DNA from: AP-15 sp963774345
GTDB lineage: Bacteria > Pseudomonadota > Alphaproteobacteria > ATCC43930 > CGMCC-115725
NCBI GenBank assembly: GCA_963774345.1
Contig: CAVZFB010000038.1
Span: 248,001-312,000 of the forward strand
Direction: 5' to 3'
DNA length: 64,000 bases
Each line of letters starts with the position of its first letter. Within the stretch, counting starts at the first letter, position 1. The notes below the pieces were generated by a model. The model was not told the origin of the DNA, did no database searches, and saw only the letters and a list, made by a program, of their open reading frames with translations. A program made the translations under genes and the position numbers. Below are positions 1 to 7,754 of the stretch, one piece after another.

Positions 1-325
1 TTTCGCGGCGGGCGCGTTCCTCGGCGAAATTTTCGAGGCTGCGTCCGCTCGCCAGCATCAGGCCGATGACCGCGCCCGTTAGATACTCGCCCAGAGCCAT
101 CGCTCCGCCCATCGACAGCAACGCGATCAGGTCGAGGCCCGCTTCACGCCGCAGGACAGCGCGGGCAATGCCGACAACGACGGCCGACAGGACCGGCGCC
201 GCGCTGACGATCCAGATCCAATCGGCCCACTGCGGCTCTCCGATCATCCACGCGACGATTCCTCCGATCAGCCCGGCCGCTGAAACGGCGAGCAGCGACA
301 GGTTTGTGGTGCGTCGGAGGTTCAT
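1..325 (-). CDS. Heavy-metal-translocating P-type ATPase, N-terminal part (cut by window start)
   Basis: The visible 108 residues begin with ATG at 325 and run off the window. They contain about four hydrophobic segments (roughly residues 9-27, 36-54, 65-80 and 82-93), then GRSLENFAEERARRE, the characteristic helix after the first membrane pairs of CadA/ZntA/CopA-type P1B ATPases. Members of this family pump soft metal ions out of the cytoplasm using ATP. No N-terminal heavy-metal-associated Cys-x-x-Cys domain precedes the membrane region, so this is a short form. The phosphorylation site and the CPx metal motif lie outside the window, so the metal cannot be named. The Met/His-rich periplasmic protein just upstream on the same strand fits a metal-stress locus (inference). 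Confidence 0.82.
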   Translation of the reverse strand, partial: MNLRRTTNLSLLAVSAAGLIGGIVAWMIGEPQWADWIWIVSAAPVLSAVVVGIARAVLRREAGLDLIALLSMGGAMALGEYLTGAVIGLMLASGRSLENFAEERARRE

Positions 326-461
326 CGGTCGGCAAACACCGGTACGGACTGAATGCGGGGCGCTTAGCCGCCCGGGTCACCAAGGCAATTCAGGCAATTC
401 GGGCTACCATGACGGTTCTTGCCGAGAGTGGAACTTGAATAGTCGCGTTCCGCGGCTGCAG

Positions 462-1016
462 CTACATCATTCCCATCGGGCTCAGCATGAGCTGGTCTGC
501 CGCTTTCTTCTGCTCATCGGTGAACGCGGCATAGAGGGGATCGACGGCGGTCTTCAATTTCCGCAAAGCCTCGAGATGCGCCGTCATCATCCTTTCGCGG
601 ACCGCGAGCTTGTCCGGAAGCGTCACTGACTGGTTCATCCCGATCATGCCGCCCTGCATCATGCTCGCCATCGCCTTCGCGTTATCGCGGACGGCTTGGG
701 CGAAATTGTTCCAGAGCGGCAGCTGCGCGTCGGTGATCTTGAGTTCGGTTTTCAGAAACGCCAGCCGTCCTTCGACATGCTCGGACATGGCGGTGGCCAT
801 CATCGCCATATGGTCCATCCCACCCTGGTCCATCATCATCTGCTTCGTGCCCGTCATCGGCATGCCGCCGGCCATTCCTTGTGCCATGCCGCTCGGCGAT
901 GTAGCCGAAGGTCCCGCCGCGTCGCCGGGATGATGCTGATCTTGCTGCGCGAGCACGGGTGCTGTTGCAAAAGCGAGCATCAACGCGAGGAAGGCACAGG
1001 TCTGTCGTTGAAACAT
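462..1016 (-). CDS. Spy/CpxP-like periplasmic protein with LTxxQ-type motifs, Met/His-rich
   Basis: A 184-residue protein. A signal peptide (basic MFQRQ, hydrophobic core, cleavage after VLAQ near residue 24) indicates export to the periplasm. A Met- and His-rich linker (about residues 28-75) includes GGMPMTGTKQMMMDQGGMDH, the sort of low-complexity sequence often linked to Cu(I) or Ag(I) binding. The helical rest carries two LTxxQ-like motifs, ITDAQLPLW near residue 95 and FTDEQKKAADQL near residue 167, as in Spy/CpxP periplasmic chaperones and stress sensors. It lies 136 bases upstream of, and on the same strand as, the P-type ATPase. A metal-stress role is inferred; the fold family is well supported. 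The gene appears intact. Confidence 0.8.
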   Translation of the reverse strand: MFQRQTCAFLALMLAFATAPVLAQQDQHHPGDAAGPSATSPSGMAQGMAGGMPMTGTKQMMMDQGGMDHMAMMATAMSEHVEGRLAFLKTELKITDAQLPLWNNFAQAVRDNAKAMASMMQGGMIGMNQSVTLPDKLAVRERMMTAHLEALRKLKTAVDPLYAAFTDEQKKAADQLMLSPMGMM

Positions 1017-1274
1017 GTGATTCCGCTCTTTCCAAAGGAAGAGAAGCGGCCATTTCGCCCGAAAAGGGCGAACTACCCCTGATCCAAATCAAATTTGGGT
1101 GCGAAACCGGCATTCTGCCGTGAAGATGAATTATCTAGCGTCGTTTTTCCCAATCTGCACGAAATCCGCAAGGTATATGACAAGCTATATAACTCTACTA
1201 AAACGTCAGGTGCGCCGGACGGTGCGCGTTCTCGCACAACGGCGGGAGCCTCGTCATGCCTTTACCCGCCGGCG

Positions 1275-1501
1275 CAGCGGGCGGATGTCCACGGTTGTCT
1301 CGCTGTTGCCTATGCCCTCAAAGGCGAGACCGAACGCGCCGCCACAGAACTCGCCGAGGCTAGGCGGCTTACCCACGACGATCGCTTCTCGACTATCGCC
1401 CGCTTGAAGGCCACCCAACACGTCGGGTCAGCGAAGCTTCGCGCATTGTTCGAGCAGACCTATTTCGCCGGCCTGCGCAAGCCGGAATGGCAGAGGAATG
1501 A
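1275..1501 (+). pseudogene. Remnant: C-terminal tail of a cyclase/TPR protein
   Basis: Only the last ~75 codons of a cyclase-TPR gene remain. The segment includes AYALKGETERAATELAEARR, then DRFSTIARLK and FEQTYFAGLRK, closely matching the C-termini of the genes ending at 3419 and 19880. The last codons are out of frame: one missing base in the G/C run near 1480 separates FAGLRK from a final AGMAEE and stop at 1501. Nothing upstream back to 1017 resembles the missing cyclase or TPR domains. It lies directly before a full-length paralogue, so it is probably a leftover of tandem duplication followed by deletion. Confidence 0.7.
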
Positions 1502-1609
1502 ACGCCGCTGCCGGTTCGTCGAGGTCCCGGCCGTTGCGCGCGCATCAAATCAGCGCGTTCCCGCTCGAAGTAGGTTAAATTGGACGCGGGAGTTAGCGCG
1601 GCCCGAGCA

Positions 1610-3419
1610 ATGCCCAAGACCACCGCCACCCGTCGTCTCGCCGCGATCCTCGCCGCGGATGTGGTGGGCTATTCGCGCCTGATGGGCGCCGATGAGGAGG
1701 GCACGCACGAGCGCGTCCAGGCACATCTGCGCGAACTGATCGATCCGAAGATCAGCGAGCATCACGGCCGGGTCGTCAAGACCACCGGCGACGGCGTGCT
1801 GGCGGAATTCGCCAGCGTCGTCGACGCGGTGCGCTGCGCGGGAGAAATCCAGCGCGCGATGGCCGACCATGATCTGGATCTCGCCGAGGAGCGGCGCCTG
1901 CGGTTTCGCATCGGGGTCAATCTCGGCGACGTGATCGCCGATGGCGACGACATTTACGGCGACGGCGTCAACATCGCGGCGCGGTTGGAGGGGCTGGCGG
2001 CGCCAGGCAGCATCTGCGTCTCCGGCACGGTCCGCGACCATATCGGCGACCGCCTCCCCTACGCCTTCGAGGACATGGGCGAGCAGAGCGTCAAGAACAT
2101 TGCCCGGCCGGTTCGGGTCTATGCGTTGCGCCCTGAAGGCACGGCCGGTTTGCCGACGGCGGGATGTATTGTCCGCCGCTTCAAGTTCGCCGCCCGTCGC
2201 TGCGCCACGCCTGTCGATCGTCGTCCTACCGTTTACGAATCTCAGCGACGACCGGGAGCAGCAGTATTTCGCGGACGGGATTACCGAAGATCTGACGACT
2301 GATCTGTCGCGGATCGCCCACATGTTAGTGATCTCGCGCAATACCGCGTTCACGTATCGCGACAAGCCTAGCGACACAAAGCAGATCGGCCGTGAGCTAG
2401 GGGTGCGGTATGTGCTCGAAGGGAGCGTCAGGCGATCGGGCAACCAGCTCCGGATCAACGCCCAATTGATCGATGCCGCGACCGATACACATCTTTGGGC
2501 CGAGCGTCTGAATGGCGACACGGCCGATCTGTTCGCCCTGCAAGACGAGATCACGAGCCGGCTCGCGAACGCGCTCGACGTCGAGCTGATCGCTGCGGAG
2601 GCCGCCCGGCCGACCGAGCATCCCGACGCACTGGACTACTTTCTCCGGGGGCGTGCGGTATTATTGAAGCCCCGGTCGCGTGACACCTACGGGGAGGCAA
2701 TTAACCTCTTCGAGCACGCATTGGCGCTCGATCCACGGTCCGTCGAGGCGCAGAGTTGGTTGGCGGGCTCGCTCGCGGGCCGCGTGCGCAACGGAATGAC
2801 TGGCTCAGCGCCGACCGACCTCGCCCGCGCGGAAGGGCTGGTCGGCCAAGCCTTGGCGGCATCGCCCCGCAGCGCGTATGCGCATCTCATCAAAGGCGAG
2901 GTGCTGCGTGCCCAGGGCCGATACGCGGAAGCCATTCGCGAATACGAGACGGGGCTCGCGTTGAACCGTAACTTCGTGGCGGCGTTACACGGTCTTGCCT
3001 GGTGCAAGCTCTTTACCGGGTCGATAAGCGAGGTGATCCCGCTGGAGGAGCAAGCCATTCGCCTCAGCCCCCTCGAACCTTCGATCGCCTATTGGTACGG
3101 CCTGATTGGGCTGGTGCATCTGCTGCAATCACGTACGGACGAAGGTATCGCCTGGCTCGAGAAGGCGCGCAGCGCCGCTCCTTCCGCACCGGTCCATCAC
3201 AGCCGCCTCGCCGCTGCCTATGCTCTTAGAGGCGAGACCGAACGCGCCGCCGCCGAACTCGCCGAAGCCCGGAGGCTGGACGACGGAGATCGTTTTTCGA
3301 GCATCGCTCACCTGAAGAGCTTTCCTGGCACAAAAAGGTCGCTGTCGCCGAAGATCCGCGCCTTGTTCGAAGCCACTTATTTCGCCGGACTGCGCAAGGC
3401 CGGAATGCCGGAGGAGTGA
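1610..3419 (+). CDS. Class III adenylate/guanylate cyclase with TolB/FlgO-like and TPR domains (one frameshift)
   Basis: N-terminal class III cyclase domain (about residues 6-180): the metal-binding Asp lies in ILAADVVGYSRLMG, and TTGDGVLAEF and GDGVNIAARL follow. The family makes cAMP or cGMP from the nucleoside triphosphate. Next comes a module beginning LSIVVLPFTNLSDD and FADGITEDLTTDLSR, like the periplasmic-type TolB-N/FlgO fold used in predicted signalling proteins, and then about seven TPR-like helices to the stop. A frameshift near 2155-2200 separates the cyclase from the rest. ATG 1610 is chosen because the paralogue at 21679 also starts just before the sequence ATRRLAAILAADV; a TTG at 1580 is an alternative. 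No membrane segment is seen, so it is probably cytoplasmic. Whether the break is real or a sequencing error is open. Confidence 0.8.
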
Positions 3420-3769
3420 CGGCGGCCCCCCGCGGAGCACCGTTCCAGGACCGGCCGCCCCGAGCTCTGCGCGCCTCTCCCCGCCGGTTGAGACCCGCGT
3501 GTAGCCGTGAATGCAGCGAAATCACGGCGAGCGAGGTAGCCCCGGTTAGCTCATAGACTGAAAAGTGTAGCACGGACGACATATTGCCGTAATCGCATGA
3601 TATGTCCTCGCCCGGAGAAGCTTCGGGGTCAGGAGCAGCGTGAGAAAATAGTCGCTGATATCTTGCTCGCTGGGGTATGGCGCTGGTTCGGTGGCTATCC
3701 GATCCAGCCCGACCCGGCATTGCAGGATTGGGAATAGGCGGATCTAACAAAACCTCAAGCACACGCTTT

Positions 3770-3934
3770 GCCCGGACTTGATCCGGGCATCCACGTCTTC
3801 TTGTCGGCCGCCTGGAGCGGTTTTCGACCGGGTGGATGCACTCGGCACGCATCACCCCCACCCCGACCCGCCCCATCGAGGGGGCGGGAGTAAAATCGGG
3901 GTGCTGACACAGGCGCTCCCCCTTGATGGGGGAG
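3770..3934. repeat. Three intergenic inverted repeats (REP-like hairpins)
   Basis: Three short perfect stem-loops in a row: GCCCGGA/TCCGGGC with a 5-base loop (3770-3788), CCCGCCCC/GGGGCGGG with a 6-base loop (3867-3888), and CTCCCCC/GGGGGAG with a 5-base loop (3916-3934). Similar CTCCCC-rich palindromes recur in this window at 19513-19538 and 60826-60849, which suggests a dispersed repeat family rather than gene-specific terminators. No T-tract follows any of them. Confidence 0.6.
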
Positions 3935-4172
3935 GATTTGGGAGGGGGTGAGTGCGGTTCAATTTGATCTGAAACGCTCTAAAGGTGTGGAAGCCGGTCA
4001 AAGCCGTTGCTTGACAAGCTCAAACTCCGACCCACGGGCAACGCGATCGGTTCGATTCTCAGCCGAAAAAGGCTGCTCGCATTTTGCCGGAGCGGAGATG
4101 TTTCTCTCGATTTTGTTGCTGTCGTGCTCGGCCATGCTGGGCCGATTTCCCGGCCCGACGGGTGTTCCCGAT

Positions 4173-4344
4173 AATTCCCGGTTCGGCGGAATAAATTCCC
4201 GTTTAGGCAGCGGCAAATTCCCGTTTAGATCGCGACAGGAATTCGCCCGCAACTGGTTGATTCATTGCGGTATTTTGGCGAGCGATCGGCGATTTTGCGG
4301 CTCGGAATCGACAAATTCCCACTTATTTTCCCGGTTCACGGGAA
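4173..4344. repeat. Cluster of AAATTCCCGTTTA-type short repeats
   Basis: Near copies of one short word occur in the same orientation: AATTCCCGGTTCGG (4173-4186), AAATTCCCGTTTAGG (4193-4207), AAATTCCCGTTTAGA (4215-4229) and AAATTCCCACTTATT (4312-4326). The cluster ends with a perfect hairpin TTCCCG-GTTCA-CGGGAA (4328-4344). A further copy, AAATTCCCGCTTACG, lies at about 27985, just upstream of the class II aldolase gene. Function unknown; a dispersed element remnant is as likely as a protein-binding site. Confidence 0.5.
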
Positions 4345-4368
4345 TTTGCCGCGGCCGGCGCAGTGGCG

Positions 4369-5223
4369 TCAGCCGGAGGTGTGCTTGCGGATGAAGGCCT
4401 TCATGCGGTCGATCGCGCGGGCGGCGTAGGGGGCGTCGGGCTTGCCGGTCATGAAGCCGTGATTGGCGCCCTCGTAGAGCTGAAGCTCGACCTCGCCGCC
4501 GGCCTTGCGCCACGAGTCGGCGAAGTGGCGCATCAGCTCGACCGGAACCCATTCATCCTTGTCGCCGCCAAAGACCAGGGCCGGCGGCAGATGGACCTGT
4601 TCGCCGCGATCGAGGATCCGCGGCGGGTTGCCCTCTTCCATCGTCGCCGCGTCGCCCCAGAAATTGTGGTGGTTGTCGAGCAGCTCGGCGTTGCCGGCCT
4701 TCTTGGCCAGCTCGTAGCGCAGCAGCGGGTCGAGCACCCCCCAGCCCGAAATGACAAAGGCCAGTTTGGCGTCGGCGGCCGGGGCGTCGGGCAGCCACAG
4801 CCCCGCATAGCGCGGGTCGTCGGGCCGCATCGCCGCCAGCAACACCTGATGCCCGCCGCTCGACGTGCCAAAGCTGCCGACCCAGTCGGCGCGGCTCCGG
4901 TATTCGCCGGCATGCGCCTTCAGCCACCGGGTCGCCGAGATTGATGTCGGCGAGCGAGGCGGGGTAGGGGGCCTCGGGCGGCATGCGGAAATCGATCGAG
5001 GCGACCAGGATGCCGCTTCGGCCAACGCCTTGGCGATGAAATCGTTGTCGGTGCGGTCCTTGTTGACCCAGGCGCCGCCATGCACCTGCATCACCGCCGG
5101 GAACGGCCCGGCCCCGCTCGGCCGATAGAGCCGCGCCAGCATCGAGCGGCCGCCCTGGCGCTGGTATTCGACGTCTTCGATCCGAACATCGTGGCGGATG
5201 GCGGCATCGATGGTCATCGGCAT
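4369..5223 (-). CDS. Alpha/beta hydrolase (esterase/lipase-like), with a compensated double frameshift
   Basis: 284 codons from ATG 5223, preceded by a GAGGAG ribosome binding site about 8 bases upstream. The fold is clear: oxyanion motif HGGAW (about residue 49), nucleophile elbow GTSSG (about residue 119), acid in DKDEWVPVE and catalytic His in ANHGF near the C-terminus, as in the hormone-sensitive-lipase/BD-FAE esterases. About 30 residues between the first and second blocks read as nonsense in this frame but make good sense, GILVASIDFRMPPEAPYPAS, in another. One G appears to be missing near 5013 and one extra base present near 4938. The two errors cancel, so the frame stays open. Substrate unknown. 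It is the last gene of the minus-strand group starting at 9852, 64 bases after its neighbour. Confidence 0.8.
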   Translation of the reverse strand: MPMTIDAAIRHDVRIEDVEYQRQGGRSMLARLYRPSGAGPFPAVMQVHGGAWVNKDRTDNDFIAKALAEAASWSPRSISACRPRPPTPPRSPTSISATRWLKAHAGEYRSRADWVGSFGTSSGGHQVLLAAMRPDDPRYAGLWLPDAPAADAKLAFVISGWGVLDPLLRYELAKKAGNAELLDNHHNFWGDAATMEEGNPPRILDRGEQVHLPPALVFGGDKDEWVPVELMRHFADSWRKAGGEVELQLYEGANHGFMTGKPDAPYAARAIDRMKAFIRKHTSG

Positions 5224-5287
5224 TTGCGGCTCCTCGCATGCGTGGCAGGGTGCATCCTAACGGATCGGCCGCGCGCAAATCTACCGG

Positions 5288-6517
5288 TCAACGGCGCAGT
5301 CGCTCGAGCGCCATCCGGGCCATCGGATCGCTCTGGTGCAGCCGGAGAATTTGCTGCTCAAGTAGCGCCGTCAGCGCTGCAGCCTCAGGGAAGCCGCGTT
5401 CGGTCCAGAACCGCTTCGCCGGGTCGAAAAATCCGACCGTGTCGAGAAAGGCGACCGTGAAATAATAGCTCTCGGGCAGTGATTCGCCGACCGCGCGCGC
5501 CACCACGGCGCCGTCCGCGCCGATCGCCGTCTCGAGACACCACGACAGCAGCCGGTCGATCTCGTGTTTTGCGCGCTGACGCTGATCGCCGCGCATCTGA
5601 TCCCAGCCGAGCTGGAACAGCACCGCGACGTCATAATTGTTGTGGCTGGTGATGCCCTCGTCGTCGAGCCAACCGTTGGGGTAGCGGTCGGCGCGGATGT
5701 TGAGGAGCGTGTCGATCAGCGGCTGCCAGCGGCCGATCCGGCCGTCGAGATAGCGCGCCATGTGAAAGGTCAGACTGAGGTCGGAGGTGCGCCATCGCTG
5801 TCCCGCGATCTCGTAATCCGCGCCAAAAAAGCCCGTGGTCGGATCTTGCCAGCGGGCGACAAAGCGCCGGATCACGGTATCGAGCCCCGGGCGCCATGGA
5901 TAGCCCGGCGGTCGGCGGCGCAGGATCAGCCGAACCAGGTCGGCGGTCGCAAAGTTTAGCTCCTTGCGGCGATCGACGCCGTCCCCGGCGAGGCGCGAGA
6001 CGACGAGGCTGTCCAGGTAATGCTCCAGACGGCCCGGATCGTTGACGCGGTCGAGAAAGCGGGGCGCTCGATCGCTTCCGGTGAAGTCGTCGGCGAGCAT
6101 ACGGTCGACCGAGGCGTCGAGCTTCAGAAACCACACCTCGGTGCCCGCGCCGAAACTGCCATCCTCGTCCGGGAGCAGACTACTCGGCCTTTCCGCTAGG
6201 GCGGCCAGGGCGCGCAGCCGCTCGAGCGCTGCTGCGGCCGCCACGGCGTCGCCGGTATATTGCAGCCGCCAATGAATTTCGCCCAGTGCTTGGCGCAGCA
6301 ACGAGGTATCGCGCCCAACGGCCTCGTCGCGGTCGAGCTGCGCTTCGAGCGTGCGGATCTCAGATTCAGTGCTGCGGCCCAATTCGGCCATCTTCGGAAA
6401 GTGGGCGGCGATCACATCCCGCGGATTCCAGCCAGCGGGCGCGGGGAGGATTTTGGCCGAATAACCCAGATTATCCCTCGGCCTTCTGCATCGTGGGCTA
6501 GCCGGCAACTCTCGCAT
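5288..6517 (-). CDS. Conserved protein of unknown function, possibly alpha/alpha-toroid
   Basis: About 410 residues, soluble, with no signal peptide. I do not recognise the family. The N-terminal third is helical and charged (for example SEIRTLEAQLDRDEA); the C-terminal half is rich in Trp, Tyr, Asn and Asp, with PNGWLDDEGITSHNNYDVAV and SYYFTVAFLDTVGFF, the kind of aromatic repeats seen in alpha/alpha-toroid glycan-active proteins. It follows the MFS gene on the same strand and overlaps its end by about 20 bases if ATG 6517 is the start; ATG 6391 is a later alternative. The operon with a heparinase-like protein suggests a glycan-related role, but that is inference only. Confidence 0.6.
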   Translation of the reverse strand: MRELPASPRCRRPRDNLGYSAKILPAPAGWNPRDVIAAHFPKMAELGRSTESEIRTLEAQLDRDEAVGRDTSLLRQALGEIHWRLQYTGDAVAAAAALERLRALAALAERPSSLLPDEDGSFGAGTEVWFLKLDASVDRMLADDFTGSDRAPRFLDRVNDPGRLEHYLDSLVVSRLAGDGVDRRKELNFATADLVRLILRRRPPGYPWRPGLDTVIRRFVARWQDPTTGFFGADYEIAGQRWRTSDLSLTFHMARYLDGRIGRWQPLIDTLLNIRADRYPNGWLDDEGITSHNNYDVAVLFQLGWDQMRGDQRQRAKHEIDRLLSWCLETAIGADGAVVARAVGESLPESYYFTVAFLDTVGFFDPAKRFWTERGFPEAAALTALLEQQILRLHQSDPMARMALERLRR

Positions 6518-7754
6518 CGGCCTTCGCCGCCAGCCGCTCTGGTTGCAGAAGTGAGCCGAAAGCGGTGACGCATACGAGCCCGGCAAATGCGATGACGATC
6601 GCTAGCGTAAGCGGGCTCCCGCTCCGCCCGAGCGATAGCGCGGCCGTGCAGCCGGCGGCTCCGATGATCTGGAAAAAGCTGGCGAGACCCGAAGCGGCGC
6701 CGACGATTCGGGAACCGACCCCGAGACTTCCGGCAGCAGCGTTGGGGGTGATCAGTCCACTGCCGCAGCAGACAAAGATCATCGGCCCTACGACGATGAA
6801 TGGGCCGGTCAAGTGCAGCACCGCCAAGGTCACCATGACCAAACCGGCCGGGATCAGCACCGTTGCGCCAATCGTGATCAGGGCGTTGAGGCCGAGGCGG
6901 CCGGTCAAGCGGTTCGACACAAAGCTGCCGACGAGAAAGCCAAGCGGCGGCAGCGCGGCGTAATAGCCGTATTGCGCGGGGCTGACGCCGAAGCTGCCGA
7001 TCAGCACCGCTGGGGCGCCGGCGGCGAAGATGTGAGAACCGGCATGCGCGCCAGCGGCGGCAAGTGCATAGCCGAGAAACCGGCGGGTGCCGATCAAGGT
7101 GCGATAGCTCGCCAGCATCCGCGGGCCGTTGGCGGATGCAGTCGACGCTGCGCCGTGGTCGGGGACGAAGCGGATCACCAGCACGATGGCGAGGCACGCG
7201 AGGATCGCTACGGCTGCGAAATTGGCGCGCCAGCCGAACGACATCTGCAGATAGCCTCCGACCACCGGGGCGCCGACCTGCATCAAGGTGGCGGCGATCC
7301 CGCGCCCGGCGATGACCTGAGCCGCTGCCGCGGGGCCCCATATATCACGGGTAATGGCGCGGCCGACGACCATCCCGGCGCAGGCGCCGATCCCTTGCAG
7401 AACCCGCGCCGCTATCAGGAAATCGATGCTCGGGCTGGCGGCGCAAGCCAGGCTGCTGACTGCGCTCAAGGCTAAACCGTAAAGCACGGTCCGCCTCCGA
7501 CCGAGCCGATCCGACAACGGCCCCAACACCAGCATGCTGATCGCATAGGCCAGCAGATAGCTGACGAAGGTGAACTGCACCCGGGCGATCGAGGTGTCGA
7601 GGGCTCGGGCGATCGCGGGTATCGACGGTACGTAAATGGTCGAGGCTACGGTTCCGACCGAGAAGGATAAGGTGAGGCTTAGCAGCACTCCCCTGCGGCG
7701 CAGGGTGGTAAATCCATCTGCCGCCGGGGAAGCGGGGCTCGAACGCTCAGCCAT
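6498..7754 (-). CDS. MFS transporter, Bcr/CflA-type drug:H+ antiporter-like
   Basis: 418 residues from ATG 7754 with about 12 hydrophobic segments. The MFS signature between segments 2 and 3 is present as LGPLSDRLGRRRTVLYG (about residue 85), and ITRDIWGP after segment 5 resembles the Bcr/CflA subfamily, which exports small toxic compounds or metabolites through the inner membrane. ATG 7754 overlaps the stop of the heparinase-like gene by 8 bases (ATGGCTGA), which implies translational coupling and argues against the longer open frame that begins at 7862. The cargo is unknown; its position suggests export or uptake of a product linked to the upstream enzyme. Confidence 0.83.
   Translation of the reverse strand: MAERSSPASPAADGFTTLRRRGVLLSLTLSFSVGTVASTIYVPSIPAIARALDTSIARVQFTFVSYLLAYAISMLVLGPLSDRLGRRRTVLYGLALSAVSSLACAASPSIDFLIAARVLQGIGACAGMVVGRAITRDIWGPAAAAQVIAGRGIAATLMQVGAPVVGGYLQMSFGWRANFAAVAILACLAIVLVIRFVPDHGAASTASANGPRMLASYRTLIGTRRFLGYALAAAGAHAGSHIFAAGAPAVLIGSFGVSPAQYGYYAALPPLGFLVGSFVSNRLTGRLGLNALITIGATVLIPAGLVMVTLAVLHLTGPFIVVGPMIFVCCGSGLITPNAAAGSLGVGSRIVGAASGLASFFQIIGAAGCTAALSLGRSGSPLTLAIVIAFAGLVCVTAFGSLLQPERLAAKADARVAG

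Larger units (their letters stand above)
3420..4368. other. Non-coding region without a convincing gene
   Basis: About 950 bases between the cyclase gene and the convergent alpha/beta hydrolase. The open frames here have no recognisable motif, no good ribosome binding site and base composition unlike the neighbouring genes. The stretch holds several perfect inverted repeats (3770-3888 and 3916-3934) and a cluster of AAATTCCCG-type repeats (4173-4344), listed separately. It looks like an accumulation of dispersed intergenic repeats. Confidence 0.6.

Noticed and set aside
66..629. Plus-strand frame at the window start
   Set aside because: Overlaps the P-type ATPase and Spy-like genes on the other strand and has no domain.
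3948..4394. 148-codon plus-strand frame in the repeat-rich gap
   Set aside because: Covers the AAATTCCCG repeats, has no ribosome binding site or motif, and runs into the hydrolase gene.
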